Source of the DNA: Pectobacterium versatile
Lineage (GTDB): Bacteria > Pseudomonadota > Gammaproteobacteria > Enterobacterales > Enterobacteriaceae
DNA length: 64,000 nt
Assembly (NCBI RefSeq): GCF_020166435.1
Contig: NZ_JAINZP010000005.1
Coordinates: forward strand, 62,001-126,000
Direction of reading: 5' to 3'
Both the position numbers and the translations under genes were made by a program. Position 1 is the first letter of the stretch. The number at the start of each line of letters is the position of its first letter. Below the pieces are notes generated by a model. It made no database searches and was not told where the DNA came from. It was given only the letters and a program-made list of their open reading frames with translations. Positions 21,040 through 30,430 of this stretch are shown one piece after another.

Positions 21040-21073
21040 TTAAAACCCGCCAGATATTCTCTTCCGGCGGGTT
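21040..21073 (-). terminator. Terminator between slmA and pyrE
   Basis: AACCCGCC (21044-21051) pairs with GGCGGGTT (21066-21073). Read on the minus strand, the hairpin is followed by TTAAT just after the pyrE stop, so it ends the rph-pyrE transcript. It may also stop slmA transcription. Confidence 0.75.
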
Positions 21074-21087
21074 CCTGACTCACTACG

Positions 21088-21729
21088 TTAAATCCCGTAC
21101 TGCTCACGATAGGCTTTCACCGCATCCAGATGCGCTGCCATCTCTGGTTTTTCCGCCAGATAAGCAATTAAATCCGTCAGCGTAATAATCGAAATCACCG
21201 TGCACTGATAGTCGCGTTCCACTTCCTGAATCGCGGACAGCTCGGCACGGCCGCGTTCCTGACGATCCAGCGCAATCATCACTCCAGCCAGTGTCGCCCC
21301 GTGCGCACCGATGATCTCCATCGATTCGCGAATCGCCGTACCCGCCGTAATCACATCATCCACCAGCATCACGCGGCCCTGTAACGGGCTACCGACCAGA
21401 CTACCGCCCTCACCGTGGTCTTTAGCTTCTTTACGGTTGAAACAGTACGGCAGGTCGCGATCGTGGTGTTCTGCCAGCGCCACCGCAGTGGTAGTGGCTA
21501 TCGGAATGCCTTTGTAAGCCGGTCCGAACAGCAAATCAAACGCTACGCCGGAATCAACCAAGGCTTCCGCATAAAAACGCCCCAGTAAGGCCAGATCGCG
21601 CCCAGTATTAAACAGCCCGGCGTTGAAGAAATAGGGACTGATACGCCCGGATTTCAGGGTGAACTCGCCGAACTTCAATACCTGCTTGCTGAGTGCAAAC
21701 TCAATAAACTGGCGCTGGTAGGCTTTCAT
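21088..21729 (-). CDS. pyrE: Orotate phosphoribosyltransferase PyrE
   Basis: This 213-residue enzyme makes OMP from orotate and PRPP in pyrimidine synthesis. The PRPP-binding loop [16 protein letters not shown] is at about 119-134, and the N-terminal [29 protein letters not shown]-type region is typical. I chose ATG 21729, which gives the exact E. coli length (213). An upstream in-frame start would translate into a repetitive element and is rejected. It lies downstream of rph with a 292-base leader that contains a repeat and attenuator-type hairpins. Confidence 0.96.
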   Translation of the reverse strand: MKAYQRQFIEFALSKQVLKFGEFTLKSGRISPYFFNAGLFNTGRDLALLGRFYAEALVDSGVAFDLLFGPAYKGIPIATTTAVALAEHHDRDLPYCFNRKEAKDHGEGGSLVGSPLQGRVMLVDDVITAGTAIRESMEIIGAHGATLAGVMIALDRQERGRAELSAIQEVERDYQCTVISIITLTDLIAYLAEKPEMAAHLDAVKAYREQYGI

Positions 21730-21756
21730 ACTGCATCTCCTCGTCTTACAGATATC

Positions 21757-21878
<122 letters not shown>

Positions 21879-21915
21879 AATTAAGTTATTAATTAGAAAT
21901 AAAATTGGTCAGACA

Positions 21916-21940
21916 TAAAAAATTTCCGGGAGAAATTTTC
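21916..21940 (-). terminator. Attenuator-type hairpin in the pyrE leader
   Basis: On the minus strand GAAAATTT-CTCCCGG-AAATTTTTT forms an AT-rich hairpin followed by a T-run, with a GTCGCAAGCGAC stem just before it. In E. coli pyrE is controlled by UTP-sensed attenuation in the rph-pyrE gap, so this is a plausible equivalent. The coupling of transcription and translation is not tested here. Confidence 0.45.
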
Positions 21941-21990
21941 AACGTCGCTTGCGACGGCCCGTAAGGGTGGCGGCCAGGGATGGCACGCCA

Positions 21991-22017
21991 TAAAAAAGCG
22001 ACCAATTGGTCGCTTTA
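21991..22017 (-). terminator. Terminator/attenuator hairpin just after rph
   Basis: AAAGCGACCAA and TTGGTCGCTTT form a perfect palindrome at 21995-22016. On the minus strand it is followed by TTTTTTA, 5 bases after the rph stop. This is a classic intrinsic terminator and the best candidate for the pyrE attenuator known from the E. coli rph-pyrE operon. Confidence 0.75.
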
Positions 22018-22021
22018 AAAA

Positions 22022-22738
22022 TCAATCGATTAAGGCGGCTTTCTGCGCCTGAACGATGGTATCAATTCCCCCTCGGGCTAGCGCCAGCAGGGTGAGCAAT
22101 TCTTCGTGGCTGAACGGCTCGCCTTCGGCCGTCCCTTGCACTTCAATCATGCGGCCGTCTTCGGTCATGACCACATTCATGTCGGTTTCCGCAGCGGAAT
22201 CTTCCACGTATTCCAGATCGCACAGCGCTTCGCCGTTCACGATGCCGACGGAAACGGCGGCGATCATGCCTTTCATCGGGTTCTTTTTCAGCTTACCCTT
22301 GGCAACCATTTGGTTCAGCGCATCGGCCAGCGCCACGCAGGCACCCGTGATGGACGCCGTACGCGTGCCGCCATCCGCCTGCAAGACATCGCAGTCGAGC
22401 GTAATGGTGTATTCACCGAGCACTTTCAGGTCGATTGCCGCACGCAGGGAACGTGCAATCAGGCGCTGAATCTCCAGCGTCCGCCCACCTTGCTTACCTT
22501 TGGCGGCTTCACGCGAGTTACGGCTGTGCGTCGCACGCGGCAGCATGCCGTATTCGGCGGTGACCCATCCTTGTCCCTGGCCTTTCAGAAAGCGCGGAAC
22601 ACCCTCTTCTACCGTGGCATTGCATAACACTTTGGTATCGCCAAATTCGACTAAAACGGAACCTTCAGCGTGTTTCGTGTAATGACGGGTGAATGTAAGG
22701 GGGCGTACTTGCTGTGCACTTCGGCCTGTTGGGCGCAT
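22022..22738 (-). CDS. rph: Ribonuclease PH
   Basis: This 238-residue phosphorolytic 3'-5' exonuclease trims tRNA 3' ends. It has [15 protein letters not shown] at the N-terminus, the [15 protein letters not shown] active-site region at about 60-75, and [20 protein letters not shown] at about 114-133. The frame is intact to the normal C-terminus, unlike the E. coli K-12 gene, which has a frameshift that reduces pyrE expression. It is the promoter-proximal gene of the rph-pyrE pair. Confidence 0.97.
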   Translation of the reverse strand: MRPTGRSAQQVRPLTFTRHYTKHAEGSVLVEFGDTKVLCNATVEEGVPRFLKGQGQGWVTAEYGMLPRATHSRNSREAAKGKQGGRTLEIQRLIARSLRAAIDLKVLGEYTITLDCDVLQADGGTRTASITGACVALADALNQMVAKGKLKKNPMKGMIAAVSVGIVNGEALCDLEYVEDSAAETDMNVVMTEDGRMIEVQGTAEGEPFSHEELLTLLALARGGIDTIVQAQKAALID

Positions 22739-22837
22739 GGCTCATCTCCGGTGGGTCAATGAAAACTGCCGCGTATTATACACGAAATCACTCGCGTTGC
22801 AGGAAAGCGGCATCAGAAAGCCATACCTTGAACTTAT

Positions 22838-22858
22838 GGTATAACCTGAGGTTATACC
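22838..22858. promoter_or_regulatory. Perfect inverted repeat operator upstream of the epimerase gene
   Basis: GGTATAACCT and AGGTTATACC flank a single G. The core TAACC-TGA-GGTTA fits the T-N11-A shape of LysR-type operators. It lies 81 bases before the epimerase start, in the rph gap. The half-site TATAACCTG occurs again at 32384-32392 in the promoter of the LysR gene that ends the cluster. Confidence 0.6.
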
Positions 22859-22939
22859 CTACTGATGAACAAGTATTCGTCAGTGATGATGCATCATGAA
22901 ATAGTCCGTTCATCCCCTGAGCGTTGATGAGAAAAAATC

Positions 22940-23908
22940 ATGATGCGGCATATGCAAATTGAAACGGTCAATCTGCCCCTAGCCCGTCCTATGGCGGTTG
23001 ATAACGGGACGCGTCGCGCGGTTACCGTTATCCGCGTCGCGTTGGAAGAAAAAGGATTTATTGGACAAGGCGAATGTACGCCAGTCGCCCATTATGGCGA
23101 GTCCGCCGACAGCGTATGTCGCCAGCTCTCTGCGGTCCGTGAGGCAATAGAACACGGCCTGACCATCGAACAGCTCCAGAAAGATTTATCGCCAGGTGCG
23201 GCCAGAAATGCGCTGGACTGCGCCCTGTGGCGGCTCAACACCGCATTAGAAAAACAGACACTGTGGCAGCGCATCGGCATTCATCCCCCCACGTCCGTGG
23301 TCTGTGCGCAAACGTTGGCGCTCGACAGCGTGGAGAAAATGGCCGCCGCCGCATCCAATGCCGTTTCCCACGGTGCCCTGCTGCTAAAAATCAAACTGGA
23401 TCGCGAGCTGATTCTGGAGAAGATCGCCGCCATTCGTGCCGCCGCGCCCAATGCCAGATTGATTATCGACGCAAGAGCAAGCTGGAGCGGGCTGGATTTA
23501 CATAGCCTGTCCACGGCCCTGCTGCCTTATCAGGTCGCCATGATTGAGCAACCGCTTCCTGTCGGTAAAGACGAGGATTTACAGCGGTTTTCTCACCCGA
23601 TTCCTATCTGCGCGGACGAAAGCTGCCGCCACAGCGGAGACATCGTCGGGCTGCGCCGTCGTTACGACATGATCAACATCAAGCTGGACAAGTGTGGCGG
23701 GCTGACCGAAGCGCTGGCGATGGTGCGCGAAGCCCACTTTCACGGCCTGCGCATTATGGTCGGCTGCACGCTGGGCTCGTCAATGGCAATGGAAGCCGCC
23801 CTGCCCGTCGCCGCAGATGCCGAGCACGTCGATCTCGATGGCCCTATTTGGCTAGCCGCCGACAGTTCGCCTTATCTGACCTATAACCTCGGCCGAATCT
23901 GGCTATGA
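22940..23908 (+). CDS. Dipeptide epimerase of the enolase superfamily (L-Ala-D/L-Glu epimerase type)
   Basis: This 322-residue protein shows the muconate-lactonizing/enolase superfamily active site in order: K-x-K in LLLKIKLD (~151), D in IIDARASW, E in IEQPLP, D in ICADES, and K in NIKLDKCGG (~250). This is the pattern of L-Ala-D/L-Glu epimerases (YcjG), which epimerise dipeptides derived from murein for further breakdown. Specificity for other dipeptides is possible in this family. It is the first gene of a nine-gene cluster for uptake and cleavage of peptides. The next gene begins close to its stop. Start ATG 22940 follows a GAGAAAA purine run; ATG 22952 is an alternative. Confidence 0.85.
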   Translation: MMRHMQIETVNLPLARPMAVDNGTRRAVTVIRVALEEKGFIGQGECTPVAHYGESADSVCRQLSAVREAIEHGLTIEQLQKDLSPGAARNALDCALWRLNTALEKQTLWQRIGIHPPTSVVCAQTLALDSVEKMAAAASNAVSHGALLLKIKLDRELILEKIAAIRAAAPNARLIIDARASWSGLDLHSLSTALLPYQVAMIEQPLPVGKDEDLQRFSHPIPICADESCRHSGDIVGLRRRYDMINIKLDKCGGLTEALAMVREAHFHGLRIMVGCTLGSSMAMEAALPVAADAEHVDLDGPIWLAADSSPYLTYNLGRIWL

Positions 23909-23952
23909 CGCTATCAATCGAAGCAACCATGAAACCATCCACCGGAGTGACC

Positions 23953-25824
23953 ATGACGGATATCATGCACGCGGGTGCCGCCACAGCACCCGGTAACGCC
24001 CCCAGACCTGTACTGGAAATCGACGATCTGAGCGTCAGCTTTAGCGGCCGTTCCGGTACGCATCAGGCGCTAAAAGGCATTTCCTTTACCGTGAATAAAG
24101 GGGAAGTGGTCGCCGTGGTCGGCGAAAGTGGTTCAGGCAAGTCCGTGACGTCACTCGCCGTGATGGGGCTGCTGGCGGATTCTGCCAACATCGAACGCGG
24201 CGCGCTCCGTTTCACCGCACGCGACGGCAAACAGCATGACCTGCTGAGCATGAAAGCAGAAGCGCGTCGTAAGCTGCGTGGTCGCGATCTCGCGATGATT
24301 TTTCAGGAACCGATGACCTCGCTTAATCCGGTGCTGAAAGTCGGCGATCAGCTCACCGAAGCCCTGCTTGACCACAAAATCTGCGATGCCGCCAGCGCGG
24401 ACAAAAAAGCCCGTGAGCTGCTGCACAAGGTGCGCATCGCAGATGTCGATCGCGTGATGAAAAGCTATCCACACTCGCTGTCTGGCGGGATGCGTCAACG
24501 CGTGATGATTGCACAGGCGCTGGCCTGCGATCCGCAGTTGTTGATTGCCGATGAACCGACCACCGCGCTGGACGTCACCGTGCAGGCTCGCATTCTGCAA
24601 ATCCTGCTCGACCTGCAACAGCAGAGTGACATGTCGGTGCTGTTTATCACGCACGACATGGGCGTGGTGGCGGAAATCGCTGATCGCGTGGTGGTGATGT
24701 ACCGCGGCGAGATCGTGGAGCAAGGCACCGTCGAACAGATTTTTGCCGCACCGCAACACCCTTATACCCAGTCGCTGCTGGCCGCCGTACCGAAGCTGGG
24801 CGACATGCGCGATAGCCTCTGGCCGAAGCGCTTTCCTTTACTGGGACAGGCTACCGATCCCGAAAATAGTGAACAGGTTACCGCCCGCTATGATGCCGAA
24901 CCGCTGTTGGATATTCGCGGACTGAGCGTGTATTACCCCATGCGCAGTGGGATTTTATCCACTATCACCCACCACGTTCACGCGGTAGAACAGATCGATT
25001 TCAACGTCTGGCCGGGCGAAACGCTGGCTATCGTCGGGGAAAGCGGCTGCGGCAAGTCCACCACCGGACGCGCCCTGCTGCGTCTGGTGCAGAGCCAAGC
25101 CGAGAGCATCCATTTTCAGGGCAACGAAATTTCCCAGATGAAAGAGCGTGATTTCCAGCCGCTGCGTCGGGAAATGCAGATGGTGTTTCAAGACCCGTAC
25201 GCCTCGCTCAACCCGCGCCTGACGGTCGGCTTCACCATTGCAGAACCGCTGCTGCTGCACGGGCTGGTGAAATCGCTAGAAGAAGCCACACCACAAGTAC
25301 AGGCGCTGTTAAAAAGCGTCGGCCTGCTGCCTGAGCACGCGCGTCGTTATCCGCACGAATTTTCCGGCGGGCAGCGTCAGCGTATCGCGATTGCCCGCGC
25401 GATGGCGCTACAGCCGCAGGTCATCATTGCTGACGAAGCCGTTTCGGCGCTCGATGTGTCAATTCAGGCGCAGGTCGTCAACCTGATGATGGATCTCCAG
25501 AAGAAAACCGGCGTGTCGTGGATTTTCATCTCGCACGATATGGCCGTAGTCGAGCGCATCGCCAACCGCGTCGCGGTGATGTACCTCGGCCAGATTGTGG
25601 AGATCGGCCCGCGCCAGTCGGTGTTTAACGACCCGCAGCACCCGTATACTCGCCGCCTGTTGGCCTCGGTTCCGATTGCCGATCCAACCCGTCGCGGCGC
25701 ACGCCAGTTTGACGACAGCGAAATCCCCTCACCCTTGCGTAAAGCAGGCGAGGCCGTCGCCAAAACGCGCTACCGAGAGGTCGCGCCGCAGCACTGGGTC
25801 GCCGACAACGAATCGGCAGCCTGA
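23953..25824 (+). CDS. gsiA: Peptide/glutathione ABC transporter ATPase with two fused NBDs (GsiA type)
   Basis: This 623-residue protein has two ABC ATPase domains in one chain. The first shows Walker A GESGSGKS, signature LSGGMRQR and Walker B LLIADEPTTALD. The second shows GESGCGKS, FSGGQRQR and VIIADEAVSALD. Each is followed by the oligopeptide C-terminal region (QHPYTQSLLAAVP and QHPYTRRLLASVP). I chose ATG 23953, which has CGGAG at the right distance and gives the same length as E. coli GsiA (623). An in-frame ATG at 23905 overlaps the epimerase stop and would add 16 residues. It energises the permeases encoded downstream. Confidence 0.92.
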   Translation: MTDIMHAGAATAPGNAPRPVLEIDDLSVSFSGRSGTHQALKGISFTVNKGEVVAVVGESGSGKSVTSLAVMGLLADSANIERGALRFTARDGKQHDLLSMKAEARRKLRGRDLAMIFQEPMTSLNPVLKVGDQLTEALLDHKICDAASADKKARELLHKVRIADVDRVMKSYPHSLSGGMRQRVMIAQALACDPQLLIADEPTTALDVTVQARILQILLDLQQQSDMSVLFITHDMGVVAEIADRVVVMYRGEIVEQGTVEQIFAAPQHPYTQSLLAAVPKLGDMRDSLWPKRFPLLGQATDPENSEQVTARYDAEPLLDIRGLSVYYPMRSGILSTITHHVHAVEQIDFNVWPGETLAIVGESGCGKSTTGRALLRLVQSQAESIHFQGNEISQMKERDFQPLRREMQMVFQDPYASLNPRLTVGFTIAEPLLLHGLVKSLEEATPQVQALLKSVGLLPEHARRYPHEFSGGQRQRIAIARAMALQPQVIIADEAVSALDVSIQAQVVNLMMDLQKKTGVSWIFISHDMAVVERIANRVAVMYLGQIVEIGPRQSVFNDPQHPYTRRLLASVPIADPTRRGARQFDDSEIPSPLRKAGEAVAKTRYREVAPQHWVADNESAA

Positions 25825-25930
25825 AACACGACGTCATGACAAGAAAATAGCCATAAAACACAATTTATTTATAAAAAACAACGTATTTATAAAACACAAC
25901 ACACGTTCAATACTGACCAGGAGAGAAACC

Positions 25931-27472
25931 ATGAAGCCATTCGTTCGTCGCTCTGCCGTTGCCCTCGGGCTCTCACTTTGTCTGGCGGCTGTTGCCCAGG
26001 CGCAAGACCTTCGTATTTCCATCTATGCCGATATCACCGGGCTCGACCCGCACGACACCTCGGATACGCTGAGCTACTCCATTCAGAGCGGCATCTTCGA
26101 GCGTCTGTTCCAGTTCGATAACAAAATGAAGCTGGTGCCGCGTTTGGCGACGGGCTACACCAGTAATGACACCGCCACCGAGTTCGTCGTTACGCTGCGC
26201 GAAGGCATCACCTTCCAGGACGGCGCCCCCTTCAACGCCGACGCCGTTAAAGCTAACCTCGACCGTCTGGCCGATCAGAGCAAAGGCTTAAAACGCAACA
26301 GCCTGTTTAACATGGTACAAACCGTCACGGTTCTGTCGCCTACTCAGGTCAAAATCGAGCTGAACAAATCTTTCGGTGCCTTTGTGAACACACTGGCGCA
26401 CCCGTCTGCCGTTATGCACAGCCCGGAAGCGCTGAAGAAATACCCAGACGAAGCACAGCTGCGCGTGAACCCAGTTGGTACTGGCCCGTTCAAGTTCACC
26501 GAATGGCAGCAGGGTAAAGACGTGAAGCTGGTGAAATTCGACAACTACTGGCAGAAAGGCTGGCCGAAAGTCGACAGCGTGACCTTCTACCCGACGCCGG
26601 AAGATTCCACCCGCGTGGCGTCGCTGAAATCCGGTCAGGTTGATGCGGTATATCCGCTGCCTTCCGATCTGATCGGCACCGTACAAAATGACAACAAGCT
26701 GGCGATTCAGCGCGACCCGAGTATTTATCAATTCTGGCTGGCGATGAACAACCTGCGTCCGCCGCTGAACGATATCCGCGTGCGTCAGGCGCTTAACTAC
26801 GCCATCAACCGCGACATCTGGCTGAAAGTCGGCTTTGCAGGCATGGGCGTTCCTGCCTCTTCTGCGATGGCACCAGACGTGCAGTTCTTCGCACGCCAAA
26901 GCTCACCGAACTACACCTATAACCCAGAGAAAGCCAAGGCGCTGCTGAAAGAAGCGGGCTACGCCAATGGCCTGAGCCTGAAGCTGTGGACGACGAACCG
27001 CACCGACTACATCCGTAGCGCGCAGTTCTTCAAGCAGCAGTTAGAGCAGGTCGGCATCAAGGTCACCGTCACCCCGATGGATTCTGGGATGCGTAACGCC
27101 AAGCTGTTTGGCGTAAAAGATCCGAAAGACGCCGAATTTGACCTGTTCTACAACGGCTGGTCTCCGTCTACCGGTGATGCTGACTGGGCGCTGCGTCCGC
27201 TGTTCGCGACAGAGTCCTGGGTTCCGGTTGCGTATAACGTTTCCTACTACAGCAATCCGGTAACGGATAAAGCGATTACCGCTGGGCTGGCAACTGCCGA
27301 TGCAGACAAACGTGCCGCGGCTTACGCTGATGCACAACGTCAGATTTGGCAGGATGCGCCTGTGGTCTTCCTGGGCTCGCCGGACAACGTTGTCGGCAAA
27401 ACCAAGAACCTCGACGGCGTGTACATGCTGGCTGATGGCTCACTGATCTTCGATCAGGCTGAATTTAAGTAA
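25931..27472 (+). CDS. gsiB: Periplasmic peptide-binding protein (GsiB type)
   Basis: This 513-residue SBP family 5 protein has a signal peptide (MKPFVRRSAVALGLSLCLAAVAQAQ, cleaved after AQA at about 24). Mature features are LDPHDTSDTLSYSIQSGIFERLF, GITFQDGAPFNADAVKANLDR and VNPVGTGPFKF. It should bind glutathione or other short peptides and deliver them to the GsiCD permease. The length matches E. coli GsiB (512). Start ATG 25931 follows a strong AGGAGA. The 106 bases before it are AT-rich with repeated TTTATAAAA-like sequence. An upstream open extension overlaps gsiA in another frame and is not part of the gene. Confidence 0.94.
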   Translation: MKPFVRRSAVALGLSLCLAAVAQAQDLRISIYADITGLDPHDTSDTLSYSIQSGIFERLFQFDNKMKLVPRLATGYTSNDTATEFVVTLREGITFQDGAPFNADAVKANLDRLADQSKGLKRNSLFNMVQTVTVLSPTQVKIELNKSFGAFVNTLAHPSAVMHSPEALKKYPDEAQLRVNPVGTGPFKFTEWQQGKDVKLVKFDNYWQKGWPKVDSVTFYPTPEDSTRVASLKSGQVDAVYPLPSDLIGTVQNDNKLAIQRDPSIYQFWLAMNNLRPPLNDIRVRQALNYAINRDIWLKVGFAGMGVPASSAMAPDVQFFARQSSPNYTYNPEKAKALLKEAGYANGLSLKLWTTNRTDYIRSAQFFKQQLEQVGIKVTVTPMDSGMRNAKLFGVKDPKDAEFDLFYNGWSPSTGDADWALRPLFATESWVPVAYNVSYYSNPVTDKAITAGLATADADKRAAAYADAQRQIWQDAPVVFLGSPDNVVGKTKNLDGVYMLADGSLIFDQAEFK

Positions 27473-27490
27473 TCGGTCAGGGAGAATGCC

Positions 27491-28411
27491 ATGTTTGCTT
27501 ATATCGTCCGACGTTTGCTGGAAATGATCCCGGTTCTACTGGTGGTCTCCCTGTTAGTGTTCGGTTTTATAAAACTGTTGCCGGGTGACCCGGCACGTAT
27601 TTACGCAGGTGCTGACGCGACCATTGAGGCGGTGGAAGCCGCCCGTCAGCAATTAGGATTGAACGACCCGCTGCCGCAGCAGTATGTCCACTGGCTCGGC
27701 GGCATGTTCAGCGGCGATCTGGGTGTGACGTACCGCACCCAGCAACCCGTCATCGACGTCATCAGCAAGAGCTTTATGCCCACTATGTGGCTGGCGCTGG
27801 CAGGCTTTGTCTGGTCGGTGCTGCTTGGCCTGCTGATTGGCGTGGTTTCCGCGCTCAAGCGGGGCAAATGGCAGGACTGGACGCTGATGAGCTTCGCGGT
27901 CGGCGGAATTTCGATGCCGCCGTTCTGGCTCGGCCTGTTGCTGATTCAGTTTGTCGCCATGCCGTTCGGCGTCTTTTCCGTCAGCGGCTTTAATCAGCCC
28001 AGCGACATCATTCTGCCCGCGCTGACGCTCGGGGCATCGGTAGCTGCCGTTATGGCACGCTTTACCCGCTCCGCGTTTCTGGAAGTCGCACAGGAAGACT
28101 ACGTCCGTACCGCGCGCTCCAAGGGGCTGCGCAATCGGCTAGTCACCTGGAAGCACGTGATGCGTAACGCGCTGATTCCAGTCATCACCATGCTTGGGCT
28201 GCAATTCGGCTTCCTGCTCGGTGGCTCCATCGTGGTTGAAAGCGTGTTTAGCTGGCCGGGTCTGGGTTGGCTGCTGATTGAATCGATCAAGACGCAGGAT
28301 CAACCAGTCATTCAGGCGCTGGTGATGCTGTTCGTGTTTGAATTTATTGTCATTAATCTGTTGGTGGACCTGCTGTACGCGGTGGTCAATCCGGCGATTC
28401 GCCTACGTTAG
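27491..28411 (+). CDS. gsiC: Peptide ABC transporter permease (GsiC type)
   Basis: This 306-residue inner-membrane permease has six hydrophobic helices. The N-terminal MFAYIVRRLLEMIPVLLVVSLLVFGFIKLLPGDPA is typical of DppB/GsiC proteins, and the EAA loop is TARSKGLRNRLVTWKHVMRNALIPV at about 205-229. The length equals that of E. coli GsiC (306). It lies 18 bases after gsiB and 8 bases before gsiD. Confidence 0.95.
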   Translation: MFAYIVRRLLEMIPVLLVVSLLVFGFIKLLPGDPARIYAGADATIEAVEAARQQLGLNDPLPQQYVHWLGGMFSGDLGVTYRTQQPVIDVISKSFMPTMWLALAGFVWSVLLGLLIGVVSALKRGKWQDWTLMSFAVGGISMPPFWLGLLLIQFVAMPFGVFSVSGFNQPSDIILPALTLGASVAAVMARFTRSAFLEVAQEDYVRTARSKGLRNRLVTWKHVMRNALIPVITMLGLQFGFLLGGSIVVESVFSWPGLGWLLIESIKTQDQPVIQALVMLFVFEFIVINLLVDLLYAVVNPAIRLR

Positions 28412-28419
28412 GAGACACG

Positions 28420-29319
28420 ATGCACCTTCCTCCAGAACCCGTCGTGGCTGTTGCCACGCTTGATGAAGAGACGATACGTTCGCCGTGGCGCGACTTCGTT
28501 CAGGTCTTTATCCGTAACCCGATGGCGCTGGTTTCCAGCGGCTTCGTCCTGCTGCTGGTACTTGTCGCCATTTTCGCCCCCTGGCTGGCACCGTGGAACC
28601 CGATGGAGCCTGACTGGGCATCGCTGGCTTCACCGCCTTCAGCAGCGCACTGGATGGGTACCGACGATCTCGGGCGCGATGTGATGAGCCGTATCATCTA
28701 CGGTGCACGCATCTCGTTATATATCGGCATCTTTTCCGTCACGCTGGGCATGCTGGTCGGCATCGTGCTCGGCCTGCTGGCGGGATACTACGGCCGCTGG
28801 GTGGATACGCTGATCATGCGCGGTTCCGACGTGCTGTTCGCCTTCCCCGGCATGCTGCTGGCGATTGCGGTCGTCGCGATCCTCGGCCCCGGCCTGAATA
28901 ACGTGATTATCGCCGTCGCGGTCTTCAGCGTACCGGTCTTCGCCCGCATCGTGCGTGCTTCTACGCTGTCGCTGAAACAGGCGGCCTATGTGGAAGCGGT
29001 ACGCTGCGCCGGCGCACCGGATCGCATTGTGCTGATGCGCCACATCCTGCCCGGCACGCTGCCTAACGTGATCGTTTATTTCACCATGCGTATCGGCACC
29101 AGTATCCTGACCGCGGCAGGCCTGAGCTTCATCGGCCTAGGCCCGGAGCCGGACGTACCGGAATGGGGCAACATTCTGGCCATGAGCCGCAGCTTGATGA
29201 TGGCAGGTGCCTGGCACGTCAGCGTGTTCCCCGGTCTGGCGATTTTCTTCACCGTGCTGGCGTTTAACCTGCTCGGGGATGCGCTGCGTGATACGCTCGA
29301 TCCCAAACTGAAAAGCTGA
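28420..29319 (+). CDS. gsiD: Peptide ABC transporter permease (GsiD type)
   Basis: This 299-residue partner permease has six helices, the DppC-type start (PWRDFVQVFIRNPMALVSSGF), the conserved HWMGTDDLGRDVMSRIIYGARISL periplasmic loop and the EAA loop VEAVRCAGAPDRIVLMRHILPGTLPNVIV. It is a few residues shorter than E. coli GsiD (303). The next gene, a peptidase, starts 8 bases after its stop, so uptake and cleavage genes are in one transcript. Confidence 0.95.
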   Translation: MHLPPEPVVAVATLDEETIRSPWRDFVQVFIRNPMALVSSGFVLLLVLVAIFAPWLAPWNPMEPDWASLASPPSAAHWMGTDDLGRDVMSRIIYGARISLYIGIFSVTLGMLVGIVLGLLAGYYGRWVDTLIMRGSDVLFAFPGMLLAIAVVAILGPGLNNVIIAVAVFSVPVFARIVRASTLSLKQAAYVEAVRCAGAPDRIVLMRHILPGTLPNVIVYFTMRIGTSILTAAGLSFIGLGPEPDVPEWGNILAMSRSLMMAGAWHVSVFPGLAIFFTVLAFNLLGDALRDTLDPKLKS

Positions 29320-29327
29320 GGAAGGCG

Positions 29328-30404
29328 ATGCACGGCGATCACCAGATGAACGACTATCACCAGCAGCAGCAGGCGCTGTTGCTACAACGCTGGAAAACGA
29401 CGCGGCAGTTGGGTACGCCGCGCTCGGCCAGCGGGCCGCATAACCGCCTCAGCGACATAGCGGGCGTGCGCGTCGGCCACTGCACGCTGGCAGCGGGTGA
29501 AGTACAAACCGGCGTCACGGCGATTGTGCCGCCCGGTGAGAACCTGTTCACTCAGCCCCTGCCCTGCGGCGCGGCCGTGTTGAACGGTTTCGCTAAACCC
29601 GTTGGGCTGGTACAGATTGAGGAATTGGGGCTGTTGCAAACGCCCATTTTACTCAGCAACACGCTGGCAACCGGCACGCTGTTTACCGCGCTGGTGCGCG
29701 ATGCCATTTCCCGTAATCCAGAACTGGGCCGCACGCTGCCCACAGTTAACCCGCTGGCGCTGGAGTGCAACGACGGCTGGCTGAACGACATTCAGGCGCT
29801 GGCAGTAACAGAACCGATGGCACGGCAAGCGCTGGACGATGCAACGGACACCTTTGCACGCGGCAGCGTGGGGGCTGGGCGTGGTATGAGCTGCTTTAGC
29901 CTGAAAGGCGGCATCGGCACCGCATCGCGCCTGATTCCCGAATTAAACGCCACGCTCGGCGTGTTGGCGCTGGCAAACTTCGGCACGCTTTCTTCGCTGA
30001 CGCTGGACGGCGTGCAGATAGGAGACGCCCTCGCCCCTATCCTGCCAGGGCTCGCACCGCAGCAGGACGCCGGTTCGATCATCATTATCATGGCGACGGA
30101 TGCCCCGCTCGATGCCCGACAGCTCAAGCGCATCGCCAAGCGTGCTGGTGCAGGATTAGGTCGGCTCGGCAGCTACTGGGGACACGGCTCCGGCGATATC
30201 GCCGTTGCGTTTTCCACCTGCCCACAGCCGCAACCGCCGGAGGATGCGCAGCTTGAATCGCTGTTAAGCGCCGCCGCCGATGCTACAGAACACGCGGTGC
30301 TCGACGCCATGCTTCAGGCAGACGCCGTGACCGGTTTTCGCGGCCATCATCGCCCGACGCTGCCACAGGCGTTGGATCGGTTGGCTGCAACTCTTTATCC
30401 ATAA
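29328..30404 (+). CDS. DmpA/P1 family self-processing aminopeptidase
   Basis: This 358-residue protein belongs to the P1 (DmpA/BapA) group, Ntn-like hydrolases that cleave themselves and then act as aminopeptidases on unusual substrates such as D-amino acid or beta-amino acid peptides. NRLSDIAGVRVGH, GSVGAGRGMSCFSLKGGIGTASR and the maturation site G249-S250 in DAGSIIIIMATDAPL are visible. Ser 250 is the expected N-terminal nucleophile, at the same number as in the Ochrobactrum enzyme. Its location between transporter genes and DppA suggests it processes imported peptides in the cytoplasm. Start ATG 29328 follows GAGGAAGG; ATG 29346 is possible. Confidence 0.88.
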   Translation: MHGDHQMNDYHQQQQALLLQRWKTTRQLGTPRSASGPHNRLSDIAGVRVGHCTLAAGEVQTGVTAIVPPGENLFTQPLPCGAAVLNGFAKPVGLVQIEELGLLQTPILLSNTLATGTLFTALVRDAISRNPELGRTLPTVNPLALECNDGWLNDIQALAVTEPMARQALDDATDTFARGSVGAGRGMSCFSLKGGIGTASRLIPELNATLGVLALANFGTLSSLTLDGVQIGDALAPILPGLAPQQDAGSIIIIMATDAPLDARQLKRIAKRAGAGLGRLGSYWGHGSGDIAVAFSTCPQPQPPEDAQLESLLSAAADATEHAVLDAMLQADAVTGFRGHHRPTLPQALDRLAATLYP

Positions 30405-30430
30405 GCAAATTCTCCCGTAGGAAACTGATT

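Noticed and set aside
24151-24759. Long antisense frames in the ABC transporter and desaturase genes
   Set aside because: High-GC codon periodicity of the real genes produces them; none has a start site or family features.
25595-25930. Open extension of the peptide-binding protein upstream into gsiA
   Set aside because: A clear ribosome site and signal peptide begin at 25931, and the upstream part is gsiA in another frame.
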